This document shows, one piece after another, positions 23,030 through 35,299 of a DNA stretch of 64,000 nucleotides (position 1 is the first letter of the stretch; the number at the start of each line of letters is the position of its first letter). Location of the stretch: assembly GCA_030141605.1 (NCBI GenBank), contig JAQGDQ010000100.1, positions 188,001 to 252,000 of the forward strand. Reading direction: 5' to 3'. This stretch comes from Tubiluchus corallicola. Taxonomy: Eukaryota > Priapulida > Priapulimorpha > Priapulimorphida > Tubiluchidae. Both the position numbers and the translations under genes were made by a program. The notes beneath the pieces were generated by a model that worked only from the letters and a program-made list of their open reading frames with translations, had not been told where the DNA came from and searched no databases.

Positions 23030-26000
23030 TCACCGGTCCTTTGTGGGAGGTGAACACTCAATTTCCGGAGTTAAACTTATCAGCTTGCTGCTAGACTCGG
23101 CCAACTCAGCAATGGACACTCTACCACGCTGCTTGATAAACTTTGCCACTGCTTTAAGTTCATCCACAGATATATAAATAAACTTGCCTCGATCGTCAAT
23201 GACACCTGTCAGCTTGCCATTTTCCATTAAAGTATTTATTCTCTCTATAACATCCTGCGTTTTGAGTTTGAATTCTGAGGCTAAGTCCTCCATCTGCACA
23301 ACTTTCATTTTCTTTATGTAACCAATAAAATCTTCTAACAATGATTGCGACTAAAAATAATAAAATGACTGTAAAACAGATTAATTTGACAAAAGTGACA
23401 CTGTTGAAAAGAATACTACTATGTATATCTGTGAAACAGTTTAAGTAAGGAAGTAAGTAAAAATTTCATTTCAAACTACATATAAAAATTCATAGAACAC
23501 ATAGTTTACGCTAATTAAAAAACATAGTACAGTAAGTCATCACTTTACGTCATTAATATTTTCAAATAAAAAATTATGTTAAGCACATTGTTAACAGAAG
23601 CTGTGCTTTCCACTGAAATTGATATAAACGATAAGTTCCATTACAAATTCTGCTAATTAGAAACAAAATGATAATGAATGAATGAGAAATTCGAGTGGAA
23701 AATATCAATAATACTCTAGCTCATGTAAATTAAACTTTTATATAAAAAAGAAACTATTCATTATGTCAACGTAGTCACAACATTACAAATATACCAAGTA
23801 CAGTGATTTTGTAGTCTGAGACCTATAATAAATGTATGCTCAACTGTTTTTTATATTCTCAGAAACCTTGAATACAGCCGCCTGATATACTGTTGTTAGT
23901 GTGTTCTCTTACGTGGTTTGATTTTAAGGACCTTACTGGAAGACTAATACTGTTCCTGCTATGCTGTTGCCTTCTAAATCAGTTGCAGGCCATGTAAACA
24001 CTCTGCACTTGTGCATTTATTTCTTTATGCATGATAAACTTTCAAGGTCACCATGTCAATGTCAAAAGTAATACTGTCTGTTCAAGTACACACAAACACA
24101 ATACTTGTAACTACAGTTGTCACTACACGTGCATATTCAGCTTTCCAGTAGGATGCATAAAGAAACTAAATTGAAAACCCAAGTTTAAATTTGAACTTTG
24201 TCAAAGCATTAGAATGTAGCATAATTTTATGGAAATAGTGTGTACATAATCACCTCTAAGTCTGGTGCTTGTTCTTCAAAGCCCTCTGTCTCAACTGAAA
24301 ACTGCTCTTTCATTGCTAGATACTCTTCCTGTTCTCGTCTCTCTTTTTCTTCCTGCTCTAGTCGTTCCTTCTCAGCCTAGCAATAGTAAGTAAATAAATT
24401 AAAATGAAATACTGCCATGGCTTCACTATAGTATAAAACAGTAGTAAACCAGGTAACTTTCTTGTTTCAAGTAAAGCCTTCGTAAGTAAGGCAAAAACTG
24501 AAATAAATGACAAAGATGAAAGTCTCGAGGCACTATGAAAAAAGCAATTTTCCCAAGTTTTGAATAAAATTTAATCAATGATTTTGCCGCAATCTAGTTC
24601 ATCAAAGCACATTTGTTTTGGTGTACATTTCAAGTATACAATTAAATAAATACATTTTTATCATTTTAAAAACTGAGTCAACCATAATAATTCTTAAAGT
24701 TTCCAGTGTTTCACTAGTCAAGCATCATAAATTTGCATGACAGTGATGTAACCTCTTAAATTAAGAAACTTCAACAAGTAAGCACATAGTAACTGGTTAA
24801 AATACCAGAGTTAAACATTGCATATTGGTATTTAGAATGTAATGTGAAATCATGCCTCCATTTTGGTGCATGACAATAAAGCAGACAAAAATTGACTGTC
24901 ACTTAATAACACTATAAAGCAAACTCCATGTGGAAAACTTGTCATGTTAATGCCCGATTAACAAGTCTCCACCACACAACTGAGCCGATTAATAATCAAC
25001 TATAAAAAATTAAATACATGTATGATGAATTTTGAAGTTATTTAGACCTTTTTATAAATATTCTCGATTCATAAAGCTACAAAATTAAGCACAAAACAAC
25101 AGCTAAAAGATCTTACTCGCTCTTCCTCTTCTTTCTTTGCCTTGGCTTCATCCTTTTTGCGTCGTTCTTCTAGGGCCTGTTGTCTTCGTTTTCTTTCTTC
25201 CCTTTCTTCTAATTCCATCTGTTTACAAATAAAACACTCTTTCTTGTGGTTTCTTACGTATACTTTACCATAACAATGAAGTCTGATTGCATTTGCTATG
25301 TCTCCAGACTTGGGGCATACCAACTTCTATGCTATTTATACATCATTTTGATTGTTACGGTCTGAGAGGTAGCCTGCAGGCATTAGTTCTTCGAAAAATT
25401 CATTTCTGTTCAAGATATGATGGAGAATTTTTGTCATTGTTGACATTGGAGTATTGTTTCAATTGGAAAATTCTTTGAGTTGCATCATGTCAATATTGGC
25501 AAATATGGTATTCTAATTATTAGACACAGAACTTTTCTTTTAAAGATAAATGTCACAGGACAGTGCGAGGACAAAGCACAGAGAGAAAAAGACGGGGTGG
25601 AAGGGAGACAGAGAGAGAAGGGGAGAAAAGGACATTATTTTATTATTACAAACCTTTTATAAAATCTCTAATCAAGCCATCTAATTGTAAATTCTAAGTA
25701 TAAATTGTAAAATTTGAAAACCAATGTTACAGAATTTTACACATATTAATCTTGAGAGAAGAGAAGGTGAGAGCGAGAGAGAAAGACAAAGAAGGGATGA
25801 AAGAAAGATAGAGGAGAGTTTGAGGAAGAGAGGGAAAGAATAAGAGAAAAAATAGAAAAGAAGATGGGAACAAAGCAACGCTTCCCGGGTATTGTTACTT
25901 ATTTGGAAAGACGGAAGTCGTCTGAAATAGTATAGTAGTCTACATGTAGCAGCTTATTAAATGGTACCGCTCTTTGTTTCTTCTTGTCGGCTTTGGCTTC

Positions 26001-27637
26001 CAATTTTGCTCTTTTCTTAGCACCTATCTTTTGTCCAGGGTCAGCTGCATACGACAGATAACTATCGTCATCGTCGTCGTCATCGTCGTCACCTCCAAAC
26101 ACCATTTCTTCATCTGAATCTGTAACATTCAGTACACAATATCCATAACAAAATGTGTCTTTACATTCAAGCACGACTTATAATAAATAAACAAGAAACT
26201 CATCCAGAAACAAAGGTATTTCGAAATAAATCAAAATCCAGAATTTCTCTTACAGCTTTATTTTGGTTAATAACTCAGAAACTACAAAGAGTTGGAAAAT
26301 GAAACTTCACTACATTGTAATAAGCCCGGATCTGGGAAAGACTCTTGTGGGTACTGAATGACCTTGGGTGGCGGTTGGTTCAACGACAAAAGTCATTTTT
26401 CTTAAAAAGTTTTGGAAGGTACCTGTTTCTAGGCTTAAAACAGCAAACTGCTGGAAGTCAAGTGGGTGCTAGGAAGTCCAAAGTATCTAGTGCACAGGAC
26501 CAATCTCGATGAGTGGGGTATTTGCACACTTTTGACCTTTGGTAAAAAGTGCGCAAATACTTAGTGAAGTATATTGTTTGAAAGCTTGTCATGTTATATT
26601 ATGGGTGGTGCTGGGGATGGGCTTGAGTGGGGATGAGGTATAGGTGGAGGTCGGGGTGGAAAAGAGTTAAAATGCAACCTTTCGCTCATAATGTACATTG
26701 CAAAAAGAACATTGTGTACTGTATTAGATGCACGTTTGTAATTAAAGTTGTTTAACTGCATTAAATGATGTGAGGCTGAAGGTCATTTGAAGATCAAAAA
26801 AGCATAAATGTAATTATAGACATCATTCATTAACGCAGTGTCACTTTAAATGTAATCAGTGGTGCTGAATTTAAACGCTTAGTTTTCGTATGCCGTGCAT
26901 CGCTTCCTTCTGTTAATATGAACTGTTCATGGCGTGCTAACACGAAATAATGTTTCCAAGACTGTAGGATGTTGATAACCCTCCTTTTTTGCGCAAGTGC
27001 AACTATGGTGTGCAGTATTACGAAGATATGACTTCTGTTTCAAGAGCTTTATGGCTGCAAATATACCAAATGACAGATACGGAGTTCAAATTAGCAATTA
27101 GAATTGTAGATTGAAATACCAAGTCATTGAAAAACTTAGAAACAATGTAACTACTTAGAATTTAAATCTCTTCACTAACTGTTCTTAAGAACCAAAAAAT
27201 CATATTTTTCTGCAGTCCCCAAGGATTTTTATAAAAATTTTCATGTCTATGTTAATAGTGTTTACTAATAAGCAAAAGAGATTTACTTAAACTGCTGCTT
27301 CAAAATCTTTACTAGAATATTAAAACTAACTACTCTAATTAATAGAATCTTAGATAAGTTCAGATAATCTTAGATAAATCAATAAAAAAACAAATATCAT
27401 CATCATCTCAACCATGAAGCCATGTTATGCAGCATTATTACAATACTTATTAACCGACAGATGACAGAATAGATTTAACAACCAAAAAAGTTTGCCATAA
27501 AACAAAAAAACAAAAATAGTTACCATCTCGTCTTCCTGCTTGCAATCTATTACGGATTCTATTACGGCGGCGCCTAGCACCAGGTGGAGCTGCTTCATTT
27601 CGTTGAACTACATTAGGTCGTACAGGAATCTGTTCGT
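23030..27637 (-). CDS. DDRGK1: DDRGK domain-containing protein 1 (UFBP1/C20orf116), N-terminal exon missing
   Basis: ER-anchored adaptor of the UFM1 ligase complex (UFL1-CDK5RAP3), acting in UFMylation, ribosome quality control and ER-phagy. Exons in transcription order: 27637-27524, 26119-25968, 25218-25117, 24376-24254, 23350-23030. Phases agree and give 270 residues against about 314 in vertebrates. In order: an Arg-rich segment ([12 protein letters not shown]), an acidic stretch with nine consecutive Asp, the conserved [17 protein letters not shown] block, a long Glu/Arg/Lys charged helix, then the PCI/winged-helix-like C-terminal domain with the name-giving [10 protein letters not shown] and the [14 protein letters not shown] motif. 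The signal-anchor exon is not identified. It should end in phase 1 upstream of 27637. Introns hold purine-rich tracts. Confidence 0.93.
25583..25870 (+). repeat. Two purine-rich GA tracts in a DDRGK1 intron
   Basis: Tracts at about 25583-25632 and 25755-25866 are nearly pure A/G on the plus strand (GAGA and AAAGA units), separated by ordinary AT-rich sequence. Open frames read through them (for example Ser/Leu-rich on the minus strand) are composition artefacts. Confidence 0.8.
26590..26668 (+). repeat. G-rich tract with G-quadruplex potential
   Basis: At least four runs of three or more G (in GGGTGG, GGGGATGGG, GGGGATG, GGGGTGG contexts) lie within about 70 bases, in an otherwise AT-rich DDRGK1 intron. 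The G-rich strand is the template strand of DDRGK1. Confidence 0.5.
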
Positions 27638-27847
27638 CTACCATAAAAAGAATTACAATTAATATGTCATTATAAATAAAATATTTGTGACAGTAACATA
27701 CAACACACAAGATGTCTATATCACTTAAATTCGAATTATACATTCGATAAAATAAAATAATAAAATAATTCTGAGCTAGTCGGATAAACAATACAAATAT
27801 GGTTTCTAGATAATCTTTTTGAGGTGAAATAAGCTGGCTTTAACATA

Positions 27848-28257
27848 CAGTCAACCTCGGATATAAGAGACACCTCAGGACCGGAAAAAACGTCCCTTAT
27901 AGCAGAAGTCGAGTCAGACATGTACTTTTCTGCACTTTTATCCATATTTTTATGGATTATTGCTACACATTCAGTGTGAACGGTACGTAGGAAGCTCCTT
28001 CAATGATGCGAGATGTATCTGACCGCGGAAACCGAGTCGTTTGGAGGCCGAGTTTACGAAAAATTGAGGTTAAAAATCGATCCATTTCACTTTGATCACA
28101 GGGTCTCTTATATGTGAGGTAATTTACCTGGGTTTCTATTATGCGGAACCTGAAAATATCGTCCCTTATTACCGAAAGTCCCTTATATCCGAGTACCTTA
28201 TATACGAAGATTTTTACATAGGAAAAATTTTATGAAAAATTGGGACCAGTGTCACTG
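27848..28257. mobile_element. Tigger-like MITE upstream of DDRGK1 exon 27524-27637
   Basis: A 410-bp segment starts CAGTCAACCTCGGATATAAG, ends CACTG and is flanked by TA at 27846-27847 and 28258-28259. Internal inverted words CTCGGATATAAG(A/G)GAC occur at 27856 (plus) and 28178-28193 (complement), and several GTCCCTTAT words recur. It resembles the 12300-12769 element in architecture, but the sequence differs, so it is another family. Confidence 0.7.
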
Positions 28258-28259
28258 TA

Positions 28260-29329
28260 ATTCATTTTATTGCGTGAATAAAAATGTAAAATTACAATAT
28301 ACAGAAAAGCACACATCATAGAAATAATTAATTAGCATTTCACTACAAAGTTATAAAGTAACTACAAAGCTGTTGCCGTTAATTACACAGATGTCTACAA
28401 ATTAAAATTGAAAATGTCTCCATCATTGCCCTTAGAAGCTTTTGCTATGCCAGTTTTTCTCATTGCACGCTTAATGTATATTGTTTTAACAATGCATAAT
28501 ACACAAAATACCCTTAATAAGTTAAAACTCACAATCTCAGTTCAATAGAACAATAAACTGAAAAAAGACAAATCAGTCTAATAGTGCAACAAAGTTTACA
28601 CTAATTACATTGGTTAAACACCTTGGCGAGCAAATTTTTATGACACAAAATTGATGGCAACTCAGACAACGAGCACAACTTTTTATAAAATGAAGAAACT
28701 TCACAGCATTTTTAAAAATTTGTCAAAATTCTAAATGTAAATGACTGAAATCACCAATTAGGTACTCGTGTGCCCATGTACAGCCTTGAACTCATTCTGT
28801 GAAAATTTAGTGCATCCGGTTTAGGGCAACTGTACATGAAGTAGTGCGTTACTTCACACTACAGTAGCACTGTATAACTTTTCACATGGTGCTTGACCCG
28901 GTGATGATTTGCAATTTTCATGGTTTGACATTGCTTCATTCTTTTTTCTTTGGTTCTTCTGTTGGATTGAGTTTCTTGATTTATACGAAATTTTTAGTTT
29001 TGTTTTTGCTGAGTTTGATTTACTCTCTTGATTAAAATTTATACTTTATGTTTTGTTTTTCTAATTTAAATTTTGTCTCTTCTTATTTGCCATACTTATT
29101 TACTGCTTCTAAATTTAAGCTCATTTGAACTTGTTGTCTCAGTTTTTGCCAACTTACTGATCATTATTCATTTGTACATACCTACTTGACAGGTCACTTA
29201 ATTTTCTTTAATTTGGATGGGGCTGACCTGGTGGCCATTGGTCTTTTCAATCTTTAGTACAGTTTTTTGCTTTCGCTTATTTTCATTTTGTAAAAATTTA
29301 GAGAAAAATAAATTATTTACAGTAGGTGC
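28260..29329. other. Non-coding AT-rich stretch upstream of the identified DDRGK1 exons
   Basis: I see no coding exon, RNA gene or terminal repeat. It may be the first intron of DDRGK1, whose anchor exon must lie further right. Confidence 0.4.
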
Positions 29330-30000
29330 CGCTTAATTGGCTCAAGGTTAATAGACTCAGTCGCTCAATTGACTCAAAAATGCCTGGTACGGGCCACTTC
29401 TATTCAAATGTACATAAAAACTGTCGGTAATTGACTCAAATAACTCTGCATAATTGACTCAATATTTTTCCTTCACGTACTTGAAATAAGACGTTAGTAT
29501 GTGCCTAAACAGCCTTTCCTACTTTTATGTCATCTTTGCTTCACTTTTGTGCATTATAATATAGGTAGAAACAATCGTGTTAAGTACGGTACTTTGTTTG
29601 TAAGCAGGTACATTTATCATGCACAAATTAATACGGTTTTGCTTTGAATCTGTTACCCGCTAGCCCACTGCAATTAACAACGTTACACACGAATTTCTGG
29701 AAGCTAAATACTTAATCACTTGTCTAGCAGTTTCCCTTTGAAGCACTTGTTGCAAATGACGTTTAATCAGTTAACAACCAAAGATGCAGGTACAGTAATC
29801 AGCCAGTATTCCTTGTGACTTGGAAGAGTAAACATCACACAACAAATGAAAGCATACAGTTAAGAAGTTTGAAAAATGCAGCTCAAGCACACCAAGCGCT
29901 AAATGTTTTATGAGACTACATGCATTACACAGCAATAGATTTTTATAATTATGAGAAGTTTGTGAGCCAACTTCTTCATGACAAAAGGAAGCAATTAACA
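29330..30000 (+). mobile_element. pogo/Tigger-like element, copy 1, truncated by a LINE
   Basis: The left terminus CAGTAGGTGCCGCTTAATTGG follows a TA dinucleotide (29328-29329). The interior matches the copies at 41499 and 56272, including the ACGTACTT...ATGTGCC block and the segment GCAGGTACAGTAATCAGCC. Near 29937-29995 a degenerate frame reads YEKFVSQLLHDKRKQ, corresponding to the transposase C-terminus preserved in copy 2. The right half is absent: LINE sequence begins here. Confidence 0.75.
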
Positions 30001-30032
30001 GTATAATAAAAAATAACTCAAAATCACACAAC

Positions 30033-31460
30033 ATGCCAGGAAAACTAATAATAGACGACATCGAGTATACAGATTCACAAGACATAAGTGAAAAATTAAA
30101 TGACTTCTTTGTCACCGTAGGTCCCAATATGGCTGACAAAATACAGAAAACTGATATAACATTCAATACATTTCTAAAAAACCCAAATCCTAACACAAAA
30201 CCAACATTTAAAGCTGACTCCCCATATGACCCCAGTAACTATAGACCAGTATCAATGTTATCACCTGTATCAAAAATCTTTGAAAAATTACTATACAACA
30301 GATTGTACAAATTTATCATCAAAAATAAAATTTTAACTAAATATCAATTCGGATTCCACAAAAATTATTCAACTGCTTTAACGGTTTCAGACTTAATTGA
30401 TAGCGTCTCTCTAGATATAGAAAAAAATCTTGTGACTTGCGGAATATTCCTAGACATCAAAGGCTTTTGATACAGTACAACACAACATACTACTCACCAA
30501 ATTAGAGCACTATGGAATAAAAGGTCTCCCTCTAAAATTATTTGAATCATACTTGGCTAATCGAAAACAATATATTTCCATCAACAACACGCCATCATCT
30601 TTTAAAAATATAACGTGTGGTGTTCCACAGGGATCTAATTTAGGACCACTTTTGTTCTTACTTTACATCAATGATTTACTAGATGCTATTAATTTTCACA
30701 CAAAATAAATAAATTGGTTAACAATGAACTAAATAAGATAGACAAATGGATGAAAGCCAACCAGTTATCAATTAATTTTAAAAAACTAAATTTATACTAA
30801 TTAACAATAAAACAAACACCAATCAAACTTTTCATGTAAAAATAAACAATAGGAAAATAGATGAAACAGAAGACATAAAATATCTAGGTATATTAATTAA
30901 TAAAAAGCTGTCATGGGCAGCACACATCAAACATACAAGTTAAGTCGCATATCGGGAATTGTATTAAAACTAACAAAATATGTTAATCAGGCAACCCTAA
31001 AACTCATATACCAATCAACAGCATATCCGTACTTAAGTTACTGCATTTTGGCCTGGGGAACAGCATATTTATCAACACTGAAAACATTAAAAGCACAACA
31101 AAACAAAATCATCAAACTAATAACATTTGCTGGAAAATCTGATCATGCCACTCCATCATTCATACAACTAGCGGTACTAAAACTTCATGATATCTACAAA
31201 TTAGAATTATTAAATTTATGTGTAAATGTAAATGGGGTTTACTACCCAATATTTTTGATGATCATTTTACGCCACTTACAGAAGTACATTCTCACTATAC
31301 CAGGGCTGCTAGTAGTGAATATTTTTTTGTAGAGAGATTCCAAACCAGGTGCGGATGTAATAGTGTTAAGACAAAGGGAGTTGAATTATGGAACTCTCTA
31401 CCAATAAACATCACTACCGGCCCCATAAATACCATCACTAAAAATTACAAAAAATCGTAA
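30033..31460 (+). pseudogene. LINE reverse transcriptase, frameshifted and lacking the YADD block
   Basis: Conserved blocks in order: LNDFFVTVGPNMA, NYRPVSMLSPVSKIFEKLL, YQFGFHKNYST, then after a one-base insertion near 30466 (AAAGGCTTTT) the frame shifts to AFDTVQHNILL, GVPQGSNLGPLLFLLYINDL. The segment that should hold the catalytic FADD motif is missing: the text jumps at about 30705 from INDLLDA to the helix preceding WMKANQLSINF. The C-terminal domain (YLGILINKKLSW, YLSYCILAWG, VELWNSLP) follows to a stop near 31460, with at least one more frame change near 31220-31260. Confidence 0.85.
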
Positions 31461-31964
31461 TAGACAGACATGTATCAACATTAGAGTAATTGCATTTTTT
31501 TACATTACTACTCATTAATATTATTCAGTAAAAAATTGTGAATCTAATATTCTGTGCAAATTCGTTTAATATAGGAAATCTACATAAATTACGACATTGT
31601 GATTAATTTCATCGTCATTTTATTTTACCACTGTTTGTTTATAAAAATTTTTATGCTAAAACACATATTTTGTGTATGCACTATACCCAAATAGCAATTA
31701 CTTGTGTACAGTGACATAAATTAACTGCTCAGCTTTGCTTTTACGTTTCTTTTTTCTGTTATATAATCATATACACATTACTTTTTTGCCGAGAATTTTG
31801 TATTCATCATCTTCATTTATTATTATTCTTTTTTCACTTATGCCATTGTGGTCATGTTTTCTTTTTGTTATTGCTTTATTTTATTTTATTTAAGTAATTA
31901 ACAATAATTGCATCTAGTGTCATCAATTCTTTTTTCTGCTATTACAATATTAAATTATGTGTAA

Positions 31965-32004
31965 GGGGTGAGTGGCTAGATGGCCTACGGTCTTTCCTCG
32001 CCCC
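31965..32004 (+). other. LINE 3'-end hairpin
   Basis: GGGGTGAG (31965-31972) pairs with CTCGCCCC (31997-32004) with one G-U pair. The loop contains GGTCTTTC. The same arrangement occurs at 51601-51627 and 57757-57796. Such 3' stems are recognised by the LINE reverse transcriptase in CR1/L2-type elements. Confidence 0.65.
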
Positions 32005-32030
32005 ATCTCCACGGATAAAGTTATTTTTCG

Positions 32031-32880
32031 TAAAATGGAAATTTGTGACACATTTGGAGAAAATAAATGTCTATGTCTTACCATTTACAGATCGTCTAAA
32101 TTTGGTCAAAACTATGAGTATGAAAAACACCAATACTGCTGCAGTTCCATATAAAATCACAAGATCCATGGTGTAATTACAAGACCATTGCACCAAGTAC
32201 AAAATAATTTACACGAACGACCATGTTGTATTGGTTGCGCAACTTCCCAGTTCGCAAAATAAAGAGTGGCCGCAGTTTTTTCTTTTCTTCAAAATTTGCG
32301 CGTCTGCCCAAGGACTAATCGCCGTTCTACCACTAAGCCTTCTATTTTGCTCCGTCGGTTTAGTAGGTATAACATTGTCATTAGTTCGGAAATGGTGCTG
32401 ACGAACCACTGTTATAGCAGTATCTACTTTTTGCTGAATTACTGCTATGTTTACCAGTCTTGAGGCAGATTTCTGTTATTTAGAGTTTCACCAGTCCTAT
32501 CGTCACAAAAGGTGTTTTTTGAGCAATAACAAGTCACAGAGACACAAAGTGGAGAAAGACCTAATTTAATGTATATGCCATATCTTAAGCATCTGGGTTT
32601 CTAAATCTCAAGTCATTAGAAGAAAGGTGCATACAGAAAGATTTGCCCGTATGCTGCCAACATTATTCATGCAAAAGTTGATGTTGATTTTATATTGATT
32701 ATCCATGTATTTTGCAATAGTACAAGACAAAATCGTTCACTAAAGCTTTTCGTGCTTCTAATTGTTAAAGTGGTCATTTTTCTCAAGGATTTGCTGTACC
32801 AAGATGTGAATCAGTGTTAGGGACTTGTGTTATTTTCTGTTTCACATCAGGACCTATAGAAGCAAAATATTTATTGAAAT
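32031..32880. other. Spacer between oppositely oriented LINE pieces
   Basis: No recognised gene. A somewhat GC-richer patch at 32210-32345 has a short minus-strand start (ATG at 32225) followed by a V/F/L-rich peptide, faintly like a membrane-anchor start. See the separate finding on the missing DDRGK1 exon. The rest is AT-rich and featureless. Confidence 0.35.
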
Positions 32881-32889
32881 ATACTGAAT

Positions 32890-34070
32890 TGCTTTATAAT
32901 TTCAACTATTTTTTCCATAATTTTGGTTGGTGTATGTCTGTTGCGTTTGGTCCTATCACAAATATCGTTTAAAGTAGACCAAATTTTCTTCATATTATTT
33001 TAATTATCTTTGATTATTTGTGAATAGTACTGCTTTTTCGAAGCTTCTCTAATCTGATTCAATTTGTTGGAGAATGTTTTATAATAATTTATCTTAAATA
33101 AACTGTTGGGCAATTTGAATGTTTTTATATAATTCACTTTTAGTTCTTATAGATGTTAAAATTGCATAGGTTAACCACAGTTTGGACAACGTTAAAGTTT
33201 CTTTGCCTGGCAAAATTTTAATTGGCACGTGACAGTTAAAAACTTGATATTAGATATGTGCATGAAGGTAGAGAAGGTCTCACGAGTTGAAAGTTGAGTA
33301 AAATCAATTTCCATCAATTTGTCATTTAAATTTTCTACGAAACTATTTTTATTAAATTATTAAATTTACTTTTGTCGCGTACCTTTCGTCTATTATCCTT
33401 TTTTGTAATAGTGAGGATTTGACAATACAGAAAACTGGAAGGTGATCTGCTACTTCCTATGAAATGATACCGGACACAATATATTGACTCATATTGTTCG
33501 TGTAAATGTGGTCAATTAAAATTTTGGTAGAATGTATAATTCTTGGTGGGTGAGTAATTAAGGGAACAAAATATTTAGAAAAAAACATAGACAGATATGA
33601 GACAATACAGTGTTTTTCCTCATGCTGTAACAAGTTGATATTCATATCGTTGCATATATAACATTAGTTTCCCGATTTATTAATGTGTTTCAGTATACGT
33701 TCTGCTTCAGAGTGAAAAGTCAAAACATCAGTATTAGGACGTCTATATATAACTGCAAAGATAATTTTAGTTTCAATATTGATCCAAATATTTTCAACTT
33801 GCATATTTGTGTTAGTTGAAAAGTATTTTTAGATCTATGTTTTCCGAAATTTCAATGAATTGCTTATATATAGACATACTCCCCCAGCACAAGTGAATGA
33901 ATCATGGTGTAGAAAAGTATAACCTGGTATGCTACATGAGAAAGCAGTATTTGGAGTAATTTGGGTTTCGGAGATCGCAATGATCTCAGGTTTTCGATTA
34001 AAATGGGTAACACGTCATACATATTGGCATAGTGCTTCATGAGGCTGTTGGTTTCAGTTCTAAACTACTG
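32890..34070 (-). pseudogene. LINE apurinic-type endonuclease and linker, decayed
   Basis: Minus-strand reading shows KPEIIAISETQITPNTAF, a GGV.LYI block, MNINLL, then IDHIYTNN and DHLPVFCIV, the order of motifs in the endonuclease of CR1/L2/jockey LINEs. These are followed by a linker with basic and Trp-containing blocks (KKIWSTLNDI) near 32900-32970. Several frame changes and stops interrupt it. The RT that should follow is absent downstream. Confidence 0.78.
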
Positions 34071-34289
34071 TGAAGAGGGTGTAATTAATAACAGGGGCTA
34101 TCAAATATACGAATAACATAATTGGGGTCTAACTAATCGTTAGAAAAAGAAAATAGAGTAGGACACTCATTTAGACCAGGAAGATTGCAAAATGACGTAA
34201 GATTAACATCAAGGTGAAAAAATTCATAAATCTCTGTATCTTCTGAATACTAAAAAGGTAACACAGATTTTAAGTATGTTATAACACAC

Positions 34290-34342
34290 ATACATGCACA
34301 CGTTCTCACACACGCACGCATGCACACACACACACACACACA
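34290..34342. repeat. CA microsatellite
   Basis: CA dinucleotide and CACG units separate the two minus-strand LINE pieces. Confidence 0.85.
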
Positions 34343-34429
34343 TTTAGTAAAGTGTAGTAACGCAATAAGGGTATCAAAGAAAATTATCGGTATATATAAG
34401 CTACGTAGTAGTTAATTAGTAGCTATAAG

Positions 34430-35290
34430 ATGTTATACGTTGCGGTTTTCAGATCACTTGGCAGGCTATTCCAAAGACTTAGACTTTGATGTTTTAAATA
34501 ATTTTGACCTTTACTGGTGGTTGCATCTTTTTACAGAAAAAATGTGATTTGCTGCAAATCTAGGATTATGTTCACGTAGTTCGGATACCAGTTGATAATA
34601 TTTTTTAAAAAGATCTGGTAAGTTATTGTTTTTATGAACAAATTCGGCATGTTCTAATTTATGTCATTTAGCTTTAACTATTTTAATTCGTAATGTAATA
34701 ATGGGGTGACATGGGCTCTTCGTTTGGAATTAGTCATATGAGTTTCATAAATTTATTTTGGTTAACAGCTAGAGATTTTAAACTTGTTATAGAAGTTGTA
34801 TCCCACGAGAGAATGCATTATTGTAAATAAGGAAGAAATAGGGATGAACAAAGTAATTTCATTGTGTCGCCGTTTAGGTAGTTCCGACCTTTTGGAAATA
34901 TTCCAATTATTTTACTTGTTTTATTGACAATGTACTGAATGTGAAAGTCCCAGGGAGAGGTACCTCAAGATATTTCATCTGCGGAGCTGTTTGTAGTGTT
35001 GAGTTACTCATTACTAAATTTAATGATTTGTTTTACTATCTTGTGATAGCCAATTATCATGTATTTTGTTTTAAAGTATTACGAAAATTGGTTAACTCGC
35101 ATCCATGCGTCAATTTTAACGAGTTCTGTGTTAATTGTGCTTTCGAGTCGGCTTATATTGGTGTCGGAAGTGAAAAGATTAGTATCATCTGCAAAGAGTC
35201 AGCTGTGTAATTTGGTACTGAGTGGGAAGTCATAAATGTTAAACAGAAAAAAGAGAGGACCAAGCGTAGATTCTTATGTAGATGCGAACA
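34430..35290 (-). pseudogene. LINE reverse transcriptase C-terminal half, decayed
   Basis: Minus-strand reading gives the catalytic FADDTNLFTSDTN block near 35140-35205 (split between two frames), then WMRVNQF, a P-rich YLEVPLPGTFTFS segment, and the C-terminal LPDLFKKYY...HNPRF region to about 34450. Multiple stops. On the minus strand it lies 5' of the endonuclease piece, the reverse of normal LINE order. Confidence 0.72.
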
Positions 35291-35299
35291 GCATAATAA

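Larger units (their letters stand above)
30005..32030 (+). mobile_element. 5'-truncated non-LTR retrotransposon (LINE) inserted in pogo/Tigger copy 1
   Basis: The insert starts within the linker before the reverse transcriptase, runs through RT and C-terminal domain, and ends in a 3' untranslated region with a hairpin at 31965-32004. The type (APE-class LINE of the CR1/L2/jockey group) is inferred from protein motifs. 5' truncation is usual for target-primed insertion. No clear target duplication was identified. Confidence 0.75.

Noticed and set aside
29771-30196. 141-codon minus-strand frame
   Set aside because: It is antisense to the pogo/Tigger remnant and LINE RT junction and has no motifs.
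31972-32154. Small plus-strand frame after the LINE hairpin
   Set aside because: It starts inside the LINE 3' hairpin and shows no protein signature.
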